The position numbers and the translations under genes are program-made. Of a stretch of DNA of 64,000 nucleotides, positions 45,312-54,548 are shown piece after piece. Below the pieces are notes generated by a model. The model did not search any database and was not told where the DNA came from. It saw only the letters and a list, made by a program, of their open reading frames with translations. This DNA is from an uncultured Eubacteriales bacterium. Lineage in GTDB: Bacteria > Bacillota > Clostridia > Oscillospirales > CAG-382. The stretch is from contig CAKSEL010000010.1 of the NCBI GenBank assembly GCA_934446675.1, positions 1 to 64,000 of the forward strand, written 5' to 3'. Each line of letters opens with the position of its first letter. The stretch's first letter is position 1.

Positions 45312-47429
45312 ATGGAGAAATTTTACAGGCATAATAACCTTAAACTTCACTTTTCGGGAGAAACCGGAAGTGCGTTCGGCATGAAAAGACTTGAGACTGC
45401 CGATATGGAAAACGATAACCGCGAAGCAGAACCCAAAGCGCCGTTTATTCTGAGAACGGATAATTTCAATGTCAATATGGAGGGCTGCGCAAGTATAGTT
45501 CCGGGTACGGAAAAGCTTGTAAACAGCATCGAGGATAAGGACGGAGTTACGCTCGTGTATGAAAAGGGCGGACTTGAAATAACCGCAGTGCTTAAATATA
45601 CAGACGGTGCTGACGTTGTAAGACAGACCGTTACCGTAAAGAATACGTCGGATAAGACTCAGAAACTCACTCATGTTTCAAGTGCGCTCATAAACGGACT
45701 TTGCACCGGAGGTCTGCTTAAAATTCATGATAAGAGAAAGGTCAAGGTTCATTACTGCCTGTCGCATTGGCAGGGAGAGGCTCAGTGGAGAACTTCAAAC
45801 CTTGTCGATCTCGGAATTTATCATAAGACCGCGCACGCATGGGATACAATGGGATTCCGCGTAAGCTCGACAGGTTCGTGGAGCACGGGAAGATATTATC
45901 CTCTTGTAATGCTTGAGGACGCGGAATGCGGCAAGATCTGGTATATGGAGCTTGAGGGCGCATATGACTGGACAATAGAAGTCGGAAATGAAAACGGAAA
46001 AGACGGCGGCATGCTGTTTATGGAGGCAAACTGCGCAGATCAGAATCAGAACGGCTTTGTTTACGATCTTAAACCCGGAGAGAGCTATACCGCGCCGTCC
46101 TGCGTTTACGGCTGTACGACCGGCGGCTTTGACGAGGCTGTAAGAGAACTGCTCAAATATAAGAGAGCGACGACAAAGGGACATTGGGACGCAGAAACTC
46201 CCGCTTGTTTCAATGACTATATGGACTGTATCTGGGGACAGCCCAGCCGCGAAAAGCTTGTTCCGCTCATAGACGCCGCGTCAAAAGCCGGCTGTGAGGT
46301 TTTCTGCATGGACGCAGGCTGGTACATAGGCTCGAACGGTCTTTGGCAGGTCGATAACAGTAAATACGGCGAAGGCGGACTTGCCGGAATTATAGATTAT
46401 ATAAAGCAGAAAAAAATGATACCCGGAATATGGCTTGAAATTGAGTCTATAACCAAAGGAACGCCGCTTTATCAAAAGGATCTGCTGCTTTGCAGAAACG
46501 GCGAGATAGTAAATCCCGACAGAGCAAATGCGGACTTTACGAGAAAACCGGTTCGCGACTATATTATGGGCGTGTTCGATATGCTCTACGGTATGGGTAT
46601 ACGCTTTGTAAAGAACGATTATAATATGTCCGTAATGTTGGGTTCCGATAAGGACGGCGATTGCCCGGCAGAGGGACTGCGCAAGACGACAGACGCATTC
46701 TATTCGTTTATAGACGAAGTTAAGGCAAAGTACCCCGATCTCAAAATTGAAAACTGCGGCAGCGGAGCCATGAGATGCGATAACGGTACGCTTTCGCACT
46801 TTGAACTTCAGAGCACAAGCGACCAGGAATTTTATTATAATAATACCTCTATAATTTCCGGAACTCTCGCATACCTCGCACCCGAAAAGGCAGGTATCTG
46901 GTCTTATCCTTATCCGGTAAGCTTCTATGAAAACCGCGATAAAATAAATGTCTGGGAAAATAAGGATTATGTCGCACAGCGCGCCGACGGCGAAGAAACC
47001 GTTTATAATATGGTCAACGCTCTTATGGGTACGCTCTATCTCTCCGGCAGAATAGAACACGCAGATAAAAAGAACTTTGCACTCGTTAAAGAGGGCGTAA
47101 AGGCGTTTAAAAAGTACCGTAAACATAATGCGTCGGCTCACCCAGTGTGGCCCTGCGGTGTGTTTAACCTCGGCGACGATAGCTTTACAAGCCTCGGTCT
47201 TGTTGATGAAAAGAATAAGAAAATGACTCTCGCCGTGTGGAGACTTAATTCGTCCGAAGATACTATCGTTGTAGATCTCTCTAAGTACCTTGCCGCAAAC
47301 AGTAAAGTATCTCTCGCTTATCCCTCCGATCCTATGGGCGCTGAATTCGTATATAATCCTTTCTCTAAACTCCTTACCGTTAAACTCCCTAAACGCTGCT
47401 CCGCAAGATTCTTTGAAATAAGAATATAG
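45312..47429 (+). CDS. Alpha-galactosidase-type glycoside hydrolase, family 36
   Basis: 705 aa from ATG 45312, which has AGGAG about 8 nt upstream; the ATG at 45306 is too close to that site. An N-terminal beta-supersandwich (about 1-270) precedes the (beta/alpha)8 catalytic domain with FCMDAGWYIG, PGIWLEIESI and the nucleophile Asp436 in FVKNDYNMSV. The acid/base Asp is probably in STSDQ, after IENCGSGAMRCDNG. No signal peptide, so it hydrolyses imported oligosaccharides such as raffinose-type or galactosyl side chains. No transporter gene is next to it. Last gene of the dxr unit; the last 60 codons become rich in TCT, CCT, CTC and ACT before element 12. Confidence 0.92.
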   Translation: MEKFYRHNNLKLHFSGETGSAFGMKRLETADMENDNREAEPKAPFILRTDNFNVNMEGCASIVPGTEKLVNSIEDKDGVTLVYEKGGLEITAVLKYTDGADVVRQTVTVKNTSDKTQKLTHVSSALINGLCTGGLLKIHDKRKVKVHYCLSHWQGEAQWRTSNLVDLGIYHKTAHAWDTMGFRVSSTGSWSTGRYYPLVMLEDAECGKIWYMELEGAYDWTIEVGNENGKDGGMLFMEANCADQNQNGFVYDLKPGESYTAPSCVYGCTTGGFDEAVRELLKYKRATTKGHWDAETPACFNDYMDCIWGQPSREKLVPLIDAASKAGCEVFCMDAGWYIGSNGLWQVDNSKYGEGGLAGIIDYIKQKKMIPGIWLEIESITKGTPLYQKDLLLCRNGEIVNPDRANADFTRKPVRDYIMGVFDMLYGMGIRFVKNDYNMSVMLGSDKDGDCPAEGLRKTTDAFYSFIDEVKAKYPDLKIENCGSGAMRCDNGTLSHFELQSTSDQEFYYNNTSIISGTLAYLAPEKAGIWSYPYPVSFYENRDKINVWENKDYVAQRADGEETVYNMVNALMGTLYLSGRIEHADKKNFALVKEGVKAFKKYRKHNASAHPVWPCGVFNLGDDSFTSLGLVDEKNKKMTLAVWRLNSSEDTIVVDLSKYLAANSKVSLAYPSDPMGAEFVYNPFSKLLTVKLPKRCSARFFEIRI

Positions 47430-47434
47430 TTTTT

Positions 47435-48085
47435 GTCCCGAAGGGGTACGAGGAATACGCGCTTTCTTTTTAAAAAGAAAGCTGCAAAGAAAACGGTAGC
47501 CCTTAAATAAGAATAGAATTGTGGGATACTCCCTGCCGCCAGCTTGTTCCGTCCGCAGTCAAACAGCAGGACTGCGGACTCAGATATAAATAAGGTGCCG
47601 AAGTAAACTATGGAAATTGTGTACGGACGATAACTTTGAAAAGTGAAATTGCTCCGCACCAACAAAACAAAAAACTAACATCTGTAAAAGTCATCTCGCG
47701 CAAGCGAGCTGGGCAGAAAAACGAGTCCTGTTGACTGTGAAATAGCTCAAAAAAATTACTTTTTTGCACCCAAAATAAAGTTTACGCAGACCGCAGCGTG
47801 ACATGGCATAAAAATCCGGAATTATGTCAACTAAACCGTGTTTAGATACCAACCCCATCGAGCAGTGCGGAGCATCTGCGAGCGATGATAGAGAATTTCG
47901 GAGGTGCGCGGAGGCTTTACCGACAATAGTTTGATGTGTGGAAACATAGCCACGCTTTCGCGGCGGCGTTTGAGCCGCGAAAATCTTTTGTTTACACTCT
48001 TTAGAGCGCGACTTTTTCGATTCCGAAAAGTCGGAGAATAAAGCTGCAAGTGGCAGTGAATAATCCGTTTCCTCCTAAACTTAAG
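47435..48085 (+). repeat. Modular intergenic element 12 (class I)
   Basis: Oriented rightward after the GH36 gene. The 22-bp palindrome is at 47461-47482 (32 bp after the stop). A GTCCGCAGTC/GACTGCGGAC stem lies near 47551-47579. Module B has stem CTCGC/GCGAG and GTCCTGTTGACTG (47725-47737). The alternative C module is near 47864-47883, a D variant has TTTACCGACAATAGTTTGAT, E lies near 47951-47981 and F near 48012-48030. The distal arm of F runs through 48085, so an open frame reads out of the repeat into proA; the proA start is placed downstream of it. Confidence 0.87.
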
Positions 48086-48142
48086 AAACAATCAGCCCAA
48101 ATAATCAGTACCCTGAAAAAAGTAGAGAAAGGAAGATACCCG

Positions 48143-49381
48143 TTGACGGAACAAATTTTCCAAAACGCTAAACGCGCGGCATATAACTGCGCAAACCTGC
48201 CGTCCGATGTAAAAAATAACGCGGTAAAAAATATAGCCGCAGTAATAAAACAAAACGCAAAAGAAATAATAGAGGCAAATAAAATCGACCTTGAAAACGC
48301 AAAAAAGACAGGAATTTCGGCGGCAATGCTCGATAGACTCCGCTTTGATGAGAAAAAGATCGACGCCGTTGTAAACTCTCTGTTTAAAGTCGCGGCACTT
48401 CCCGACCCTGTCGGAACGGGTACCGTGCAGACGCGCCCGAACGGACTTGAAATTCAAAAGGTGCGTACGCCGCTCGGAGTTGTGGGTATAATCTTTGAGG
48501 CAAGACCTAATGTTACCGTTGACGCGGCAAGTCTTTGCCTGAAAACAGGTAACGCTTGTATACTCCGCGGAGGAAAAGAGGCGGTAAATACAAACGTCGC
48601 ACTCGGTAAGGCTATATCTCAGGCTTGCGTGCAGTCGGGCGTAGATGAATTTGCCGTACAGGTCGTTTCCGATACCTCGCGTGACAGCGCAAACGCTCTC
48701 ATGACCGCAAACGGATATGTAGACGTGCTTATTCCGAGAGGCGGTAAAGGTCTTATAAACAGCGTCGTAAAAAATGCAACCGTTCCGGTTATCGAAACCG
48801 GCGCAGGTAACTGCCATGTCTACGTAGACCGGTACGCTGACCTCGATATGGCGCTTAAAATCACCGATAACGCTAAAAATCAGCGCCCGTCGGTGTGTAA
48901 TGCCGCGGAAAGCCTGTTGGTTCACAGTAAAGTCGCACATGAATTTCTGCCGAAACTTAAAAAGCTGTTTGATGAAAGAAAAACCGAACTTCGCGGCTGT
49001 GACAGAACGCTTGAAATATTGCCGGGTATCGCGCACGCGTCGGACGAGGACTTTTATACCGAGTATAATGACTATATCATGTCGGTGAAGATCGTCGATA
49101 GCGTTCAAGAGGCTGTCGCGCATATAAATGAACATAGCACTCACCATAGCGAGACAATAATTACCGAAAATATGCAGAATGCACAGTTCTTTACCCAAAA
49201 TACGGATTCAGCGGCTGTCTATGTAAATGCCTCCACACGCTTTACCGACGGAGAAGAATTCGGACTCGGCGCGGAAATAGGAATAGCAACCCAGAAACTC
49301 CACGCAAGAGGTCCTATGGGACTTGAGGCGCTTACAACAGTAAAATATATCGTACACGGAAACGGACAGATAAGAAACTGA
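48143..49381 (+). CDS. proA: Glutamate-5-semialdehyde dehydrogenase (gamma-glutamyl phosphate reductase)
   Basis: 412 aa from TTG at 48143, which has AAAGGAAG about 7 nt upstream and gives the usual ProA length (about 415). The frame is open 31 codons further to an ATG at 48050, but that extension is translated repeat. It reduces gamma-glutamyl phosphate to glutamate semialdehyde with NADPH in proline synthesis. Visible are TPLGVVGIIFEARPNVTVDAASLCLKTGNACILRGG, IETGAGNCHVYVD and the catalytic Cys in NQRPSVCNAAESLLV. Its partner proB is 4.3 kb downstream, separated by two sugar-related genes and an element. A GH78 gene follows 31 bp later. Confidence 0.95.
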   Translation: MTEQIFQNAKRAAYNCANLPSDVKNNAVKNIAAVIKQNAKEIIEANKIDLENAKKTGISAAMLDRLRFDEKKIDAVVNSLFKVAALPDPVGTGTVQTRPNGLEIQKVRTPLGVVGIIFEARPNVTVDAASLCLKTGNACILRGGKEAVNTNVALGKAISQACVQSGVDEFAVQVVSDTSRDSANALMTANGYVDVLIPRGGKGLINSVVKNATVPVIETGAGNCHVYVDRYADLDMALKITDNAKNQRPSVCNAAESLLVHSKVAHEFLPKLKKLFDERKTELRGCDRTLEILPGIAHASDEDFYTEYNDYIMSVKIVDSVQEAVAHINEHSTHHSETIITENMQNAQFFTQNTDSAAVYVNASTRFTDGEEFGLGAEIGIATQKLHARGPMGLEALTTVKYIVHGNGQIRN

Positions 49382-49412
49382 AATTTATAAATTAAAGGGG
49401 AGATTATAAATT

Positions 49413-51755
49413 ATGTTTTCAAAGAATTTCTACGGTGCGGGTAAGGAATACTGCACCTACGACAAGCACGTAAACGCACCGTATCTGCGCCGCACATTTG
49501 AACTGGATAATATTCCGGAAACCGCGTCGCTCAAGATAACTTCTTCGGGTTTTTATGAACTGTACATAAACGGAGAAAAGATAACAAAGTGTCCGCTGTC
49601 GCCGTATATCACAAATCCCGACAGCGTGCTGGTGTATGATACTTATGACCTTAAACCGTATCTTAAAAGCGGAGAAAACTGCATAGGCATTATTCTCGGA
49701 AACGGACTTGTAAACTGCCTCGGCGGATTTATCTGGGACTTTGAGAAAGCGCCTTACAGGGCGGCACCGTCGGCAGCGTTTTACTTTGAGGCAAAGAACG
49801 GCGATAAGACCGTGCTCAGCTTTGAGGCGGACGAGAATATAAAAACTCACCCGTCGCCGATACTCTTTGACGATCTCCGCAGCGGCGTTATATATGACGC
49901 GCGCCTTGAAATTCCCGACTGGTGTAAGCCGGGCTTTGACGATAAAGACTGGACGCCTGCAATAAAGGCGGATACTCTCAGAGGCGAGCCTGTCGATTTC
50001 GATACCGATAAGCTATCTTTCTCGGAAATACTCGACGCCGTAAGCTTTGAGCAAGGTAAGGAGCAGGAGGTTCAGATACCGAGCTGCAAACGTCCCATGC
50101 CGCCGTCTGTACCCGTTATGGAAAACGATAAACAGGGCTATGTGTACGATTTCGGCAAGAACAGCGCCGGTATTCCGATTTTTAAGATCAAAGGAAAACC
50201 CGGACAGATGATAGCTCTTCAGTTTTCGGAATATTTCCGCGGCGGAGTTTATTCGTATGAGAATATAAACAGATTTTACCCCGACGGATATACCCAGAGA
50301 GATTATTATATCTGCCGCGGAGACGGCAGCGAGGAAACTTTCATGCCGCCGTTTACATATCACGGAGCGCAGTACTGCACCGTTATCGGCGCGGAGAAAG
50401 AACAGCTCGATATAGATACGGTCAAATTCTGCGTTATACATTCGGATTTTGTTTCAAGAGGAGATTTTGACTGCTCGGACAGAATTGCGTCTGAACTGCA
50501 GAAAGCCGTAAGAAGAAGCGACCTTGCAAACTTCGTATATTTCCCGACAGATTGTCCGCACCGCGAAAAGAACGGCTGGACGGGAGACGCGTCAATGTCT
50601 GCGGAACAGTTCACACTCAATTTCGGCGTTGAAAAGAGCTTAAAATTCTGGATGCGCCTTATACGTCAGTCGCAGAGAATTGACGGCGCGATAGCCGGAA
50701 TAGTGCCGACGTCGGGCTGGGGATATGCCTGGGGCAACGGTCCTATCTGGGACTCGGTAATCGTCGAGCTGCCATATCAGACGTATAAATACCGCGGAGA
50801 TATTTCGATGTTTAAGGAAAACGCGGATATGGTGCTGCGTTATCTTCATTACGCCGCGAAAAAGCGTAATAAGAGAGGGCTTTGCGCATTCGGACTTACC
50901 GACTGGGTTCAGCCGGGATATGACAGCGCAAATCCGACAACTCCTCAGGTCGTTACCGATACGTTTATGCTTGTAAATATCTGCCGGAAAGCCGGAATTA
51001 TGTTCGCCGCGGCAGGACTTAAAGCCGAGAGCGACTATGCGTATGCGCTTATGAACGAGTACAGAAACGCCGCAAGGGAATATCTTGTCGATCTCAATAC
51101 AATGACCGCACTCGGAGAAACGCAGTGCGCACAGAGCGCCGCAATATACTATGAGATATTCGATAAGGCGGAAATTCCCGAGGCAGGGCGCAGACTTGTG
51201 GAAATCGTGCATAGAGCAAATGACGTTTTTGACTGCGGAATGCTCGGTGTAAGGCTTGTGTTTAATGTGCTTGCGGATCTCGGATATGCCGATCTTGCGT
51301 ATAAGATGATCACGCGTTCCGATGTGCGCGGATATGGTATATGGATTGAAAAGTTCGGTATCTCCACACTTCCCGAATCGTTCCATGATACTATCGACGG
51401 ATTTACCACCTCTCTTGATCATCATTTTCTCGGTGATATTTCTGATTTCTTTATTACAAAAATTGCAGGTATTCGTGTAAATCCTAAACTTGATGACGCA
51501 AATTATGTCGAAATCAGACCGAATTTTGTTAAAACGCTTGACAGCGCCTGCGCACACTACGATACCGTTTCCGGTAAAGTCTCGGTTTCCTGGAAACGCT
51601 CTCCCGACGGTACTGTCTCAGTTTCCGTCGATAAACCCGATGCGGTCAGAGTAAATCTCTTCCTCCCTAAAGGCTTTGTCTGCACTACTCCCGGTTTCTA
51701 TCGCGGCAAATCAGCTCTCCTTAACTTCTCCGGCGTAACAGACGCAAAGGAGTAA
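49413..51755 (+). CDS. Alpha-L-rhamnosidase, glycoside hydrolase family 78
   Basis: 780 aa. An N-terminal beta-sandwich domain (about 1-120) with APYLRRTFELDN, SGFYELYINGEKI and ISPY-like LSPYITNPDSVLVYDTYDL is typical of bacterial rhamnosidases. A second beta domain spans about 120-330, with YDFGKNSAGI. The (alpha/alpha)6 catalytic barrel has YFPTDCPHREKNGWTGDASMSAEQ (about 375-398), which holds the acidic catalytic and substrate-binding residues. No signal peptide, so it acts on imported rhamnosides from pectin (RG-I) or plant glycosides. AAAGGGGAG precedes the ATG; co-transcribed with proA (31-bp gap). Pyrimidine-ending codons dominate the last 60 codons. Confidence 0.93.
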   Translation: MFSKNFYGAGKEYCTYDKHVNAPYLRRTFELDNIPETASLKITSSGFYELYINGEKITKCPLSPYITNPDSVLVYDTYDLKPYLKSGENCIGIILGNGLVNCLGGFIWDFEKAPYRAAPSAAFYFEAKNGDKTVLSFEADENIKTHPSPILFDDLRSGVIYDARLEIPDWCKPGFDDKDWTPAIKADTLRGEPVDFDTDKLSFSEILDAVSFEQGKEQEVQIPSCKRPMPPSVPVMENDKQGYVYDFGKNSAGIPIFKIKGKPGQMIALQFSEYFRGGVYSYENINRFYPDGYTQRDYYICRGDGSEETFMPPFTYHGAQYCTVIGAEKEQLDIDTVKFCVIHSDFVSRGDFDCSDRIASELQKAVRRSDLANFVYFPTDCPHREKNGWTGDASMSAEQFTLNFGVEKSLKFWMRLIRQSQRIDGAIAGIVPTSGWGYAWGNGPIWDSVIVELPYQTYKYRGDISMFKENADMVLRYLHYAAKKRNKRGLCAFGLTDWVQPGYDSANPTTPQVVTDTFMLVNICRKAGIMFAAAGLKAESDYAYALMNEYRNAAREYLVDLNTMTALGETQCAQSAAIYYEIFDKAEIPEAGRRLVEIVHRANDVFDCGMLGVRLVFNVLADLGYADLAYKMITRSDVRGYGIWIEKFGISTLPESFHDTIDGFTTSLDHHFLGDISDFFITKIAGIRVNPKLDDANYVEIRPNFVKTLDSACAHYDTVSGKVSVSWKRSPDGTVSVSVDKPDAVRVNLFLPKGFVCTTPGFYRGKSALLNFSGVTDAKE

Positions 51756-51756
51756 G

Positions 51757-52555
51757 GAGTACGCAGGAGAACGCGCTTTCTTTTTAAAAAGAAAGCTGCA
51801 AAGAAAACAATAGCCCCTAATTTAGAAAAGAATTGTGGGATACTCTCTGCCGCCAGCTTGTACCGTCCGCAGTCAAACAGCAGGACTGCGGACTAAGATG
51901 TAAACAGGTGCGTGAGTAAACTATGGAAATTGTGTACTAATGGCAGCTTTGGAAAGTGAAATAATTACGCACAAACGAAATAAATCCCAAATTTCACTTT
52001 GCACCCACGAAACAAAAAACTAAAATTCAGCAAAGTCATCTCGCGTAAGCGAGCTGGGCAGAAAAACGAGCCCTGTTGACTGCAAAATAACTTGAGAAAA
52101 TTACTTTTTTGCACTCGAAATAAAGTTTACGCAGACCGTAACGTGACATGGCATAAAAGTTTGGCATTATGTCAACTAAACCGTGTTTAGATACCAACCC
52201 CATCGAGCAGTGCGGAGCATCTGCGAGCGATTTCGCCGTAGGTTACGTGGACGCACCGTAGTAACAAGTGGTCGTTTTGGTAAGGGTTTTGGAGGGGAAG
52301 AATGTGCGTTTAGGGCGAAATCCTCCACGTAGCCACGCTTTCGCGGCGGCGTTTGAGCCGCGAAAATCTTTTGTTACCTTTTCGATTCCGAAAAGTAAGC
52401 ATATAAAGTCGCACTTTGAAGAAAGTAATCCGTTTCCGCCCAAACCAAGCAAAAATAAGCCAAACGTAAAACATCTTTTCACTTTTCGATTCCGAAAAGA
52501 GGAGATATAAGGTTGCAATTGGAAGTGAATGTCCCGCTTCAGCCCAAAATAATCA
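51757..52555 (+). repeat. Modular intergenic element 13 (class I)
   Basis: Oriented rightward after the GH78 gene. The 22-bp palindrome is at 51775-51796 (20 bp after the stop). A GTCCGCAGTC/GACTGCGGAC stem lies near 51867-51896. Module B has stem CTCGC/GCGAG and a one-base variant of the invariant 13-mer (GCCCTGTTGACTG, 52070-52082). The alternative C module is near 52205-52224, D has GCCGTAGGTTACGTGGACGC, E lies near 52336-52364 and F twice (about 52378-52395 and 52484-52500). Confidence 0.87.
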
Positions 52556-52590
52556 AAAAAAGAAAATAGAAGAAGAAAAGAGGAGTCCCC

Positions 52591-53616
52591 GTGAAGTTCT
52601 CGGTAGTAGGAATCCAGCACCCGCATATATACGGAATGACAAGTGAACTTGTCGCACATGGCGCAGAACTCGTCTCGGCGTATGATAGCGATAAGATAGC
52701 ACTTGACGCGTTCGTAAAAAAGTACCCGGGCGTAAAGCCGGTAAGATGCGAAGAAGAAATACTTGAAGATAAAAATGTTCAGCTCGTGGCAGGCGCCGCC
52801 GTTACGTCCGAAAGAGCCGATATAGGTATACGCACAATGAACGCAGGTAAAGATTATTTTACCGATAAAGGTCCGTTTACGTCGTTTGAACAGCTTGAAA
52901 GAGTAAAGCAGACAGTAAAGCAGACCGGAAAAAAGTATATGGTTTGTTATAGCGAAAGACTTCAGAATTCAAGCGCTGAAATGGCAGGAATGATGATAAA
53001 GCGCGGAGATATAGGAAAAGTCGTTCAGGTCGTAAGTATGGGACCGCACAGACTTAACGCAAAGTCAAGACCGGAGTGGTTCTGGCAAAAAGAAAAGTTC
53101 GGCGGTATACTCGATGATATATGCTCGCATCAGTTTGAACAGTTTTTGTATTTCACAGGCGCAGATAAGGCAAGCGTGGTTTCGGCAAGAGTCGAAAACT
53201 TCGCACACCCCGAGTACCCCGAATTTGAAGATTTCGGTGAAGCAAGCCTTGTCGCCGATAACGGGGCGTCGGGATACGTAAAGGTCGATTGGTTCACACC
53301 CGACGGACTTGATACGTGGGGCGACGGCAGAGCTTTTGTAATAGGCACGGACGGATATATCGAACTCAGAAAAACCATAGATATATGCGGAAGACCGGGT
53401 GCAAATCACCTGTTTGTGACTACAAATAAGCAAAAAACAACGTATGTTGACGCAAATTCTTTCGGACACCCGTTCTTTGACGCGTTTATAAAGGACTGCC
53501 AAGAACGTACCGAAAACGCAATGACTCAGGAACACGTCTGGGAGAGCGCAAGACTTACGCTTGAAGCTCAGCAAAAAGCCGATGAATTCAGAAAAAAACT
53601 AAAAAATATGCTTTAA
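52591..53616 (+). CDS. Gfo/Idh/MocA-family oxidoreductase
   Basis: 341 aa. NAD(P)-dependent sugar or inositol dehydrogenase family. The N-terminal Rossmann part starts VVGIQHPHIYGMTSEL, an atypical version of the G-x-G-x-x-G loop; a conserved DKGPFTSFEQLERV stretch replaces the usual EKPL motif (Lys at about residue 92). The C-terminal domain has GGILDDICSHQFEQFLYFTG, a likely catalytic His, and a beta-sheet region KVDWFTPDGL. Substrate unknown; neighbouring glycosidases suggest a sugar. Start GTG at 52591 with AAGAGGAG upstream. proB follows 23 bp later in the same operon. Confidence 0.9.
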   Translation: MKFSVVGIQHPHIYGMTSELVAHGAELVSAYDSDKIALDAFVKKYPGVKPVRCEEEILEDKNVQLVAGAAVTSERADIGIRTMNAGKDYFTDKGPFTSFEQLERVKQTVKQTGKKYMVCYSERLQNSSAEMAGMMIKRGDIGKVVQVVSMGPHRLNAKSRPEWFWQKEKFGGILDDICSHQFEQFLYFTGADKASVVSARVENFAHPEYPEFEDFGEASLVADNGASGYVKVDWFTPDGLDTWGDGRAFVIGTDGYIELRKTIDICGRPGANHLFVTTNKQKTTYVDANSFGHPFFDAFIKDCQERTENAMTQEHVWESARLTLEAQQKADEFRKKLKNML

Positions 53617-53639
53617 AGTAAAAAAGGCGGTAAACATCA

Positions 53640-54458
53640 ATGGAAAAAGCGCATAACAGAGTTGTCGTAAAGGTAGGAACCTCGACGCTTACATACGATA
53701 ACGGCGGAATCAATATCAAGACAATAGATAAGCTTTGTCAGGTGCTGTCGGCTCTGAGAAATTCGGGATATGAAATAATCCTTGTTTCGTCGGGAGCGAT
53801 AGCTGTGGGCGTAAATAAAATGAGACTTGCCGAACGCCCGAAAGAGATAAGAATGAAACAGGCTGCTGCTGCCGTAGGTCAGTGCGAGCTTATGCACCTG
53901 TACGATAAAATGTTCAGCGAATACGGAAATATGGTGGCTCAGATACTGCTTACAAGCGAGGACTTCGAGGCGGATGATAAAAGAGAAAATCTGCGCAATA
54001 CCTTTTCCGCACTGCTCGAAAACGGCATTATTCCGATAGTCAATGAAAACGACTCGGTAAGCCATACCGAAATAGAGTCGCCCAAAAAGCTGTTCGGCGA
54101 TAACGATACGCTCAGCGCCGTTGTTGCGGTAATGTGCGGCGCGGATAAGCTTATAATACTTTCGGATATTGAGGGACTGTACGATAAAGATCCGCATAAA
54201 TGTGCCGACGCAAAGCTGATAAATACCGTTGACAGCATAGACGGCGATATTATGTCGCTGGCAAACGGCGCAGGCACCGCAAGAGGAACCGGCGGTATGA
54301 TAACAAAGCTCGACGCGGCAAAGCTTGTAACGTCGCACGGGATAGATATGTATATAAATCTCGGCAAATATCCCGAAAGACTGTATGAAATTCTGTCCGG
54401 CGTCGATACCGGAACGCGTTTCAAGGCTTGTAAAAATATCGGGAACGATACTCTCTGA
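53640..54458 (+). CDS. proB: Glutamate 5-kinase, short form without PUA domain
   Basis: 272 aa. Phosphorylates glutamate at the gamma carboxyl, the first step of proline synthesis. Amino-acid-kinase fold with VVKVGTSTLTYDNGGI at the N-terminus, ILVSSGAIAVGVNKM, NENDSVSHTEIESPKKLFGDNDTLSAVVA and GTGGMITKLDAAKL. The C-terminal PUA domain found in E. coli ProB is absent, as in several other bacteria. AAAAGGCGG precedes the ATG. proA is 4.3 kb upstream in a separate unit instead of adjacent. Followed by a bidirectional terminator facing polA. Confidence 0.95.
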   Translation: MEKAHNRVVVKVGTSTLTYDNGGINIKTIDKLCQVLSALRNSGYEIILVSSGAIAVGVNKMRLAERPKEIRMKQAAAAVGQCELMHLYDKMFSEYGNMVAQILLTSEDFEADDKRENLRNTFSALLENGIIPIVNENDSVSHTEIESPKKLFGDNDTLSAVVAVMCGADKLIILSDIEGLYDKDPHKCADAKLINTVDSIDGDIMSLANGAGTARGTGGMITKLDAAKLVTSHGIDMYINLGKYPERLYEILSGVDTGTRFKACKNIGNDTL

Positions 54459-54488
54459 ATAAACTTTGCGGATAAAAAGGCATAATTT

Positions 54489-54522
54489 AAGCCCTGTACG
54501 TTTTTTGCAGCGTACCGGGCTT
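54489..54522. terminator. Bidirectional terminator between proB and polA
   Basis: AAGCCCTGTACG (54489-54500) pairs with CGTACCGGGCTT (54511-54522) over 12 bp with one mismatch and is followed by TGTTTTGTTT; on the other strand a run AATTATG follows, weaker. It lies in the 90-bp convergent gap. This is the only convergent junction with a classical terminator in place of an intergenic element. Confidence 0.85.
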
Positions 54523-54548
54523 GTTTTGTTTCTGACCTGATATAATTT

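Noticed and set aside
48092..49198. 368-codon open frame on the minus strand
   Set aside because: Antisense to proA, biased composition and no family resemblance.
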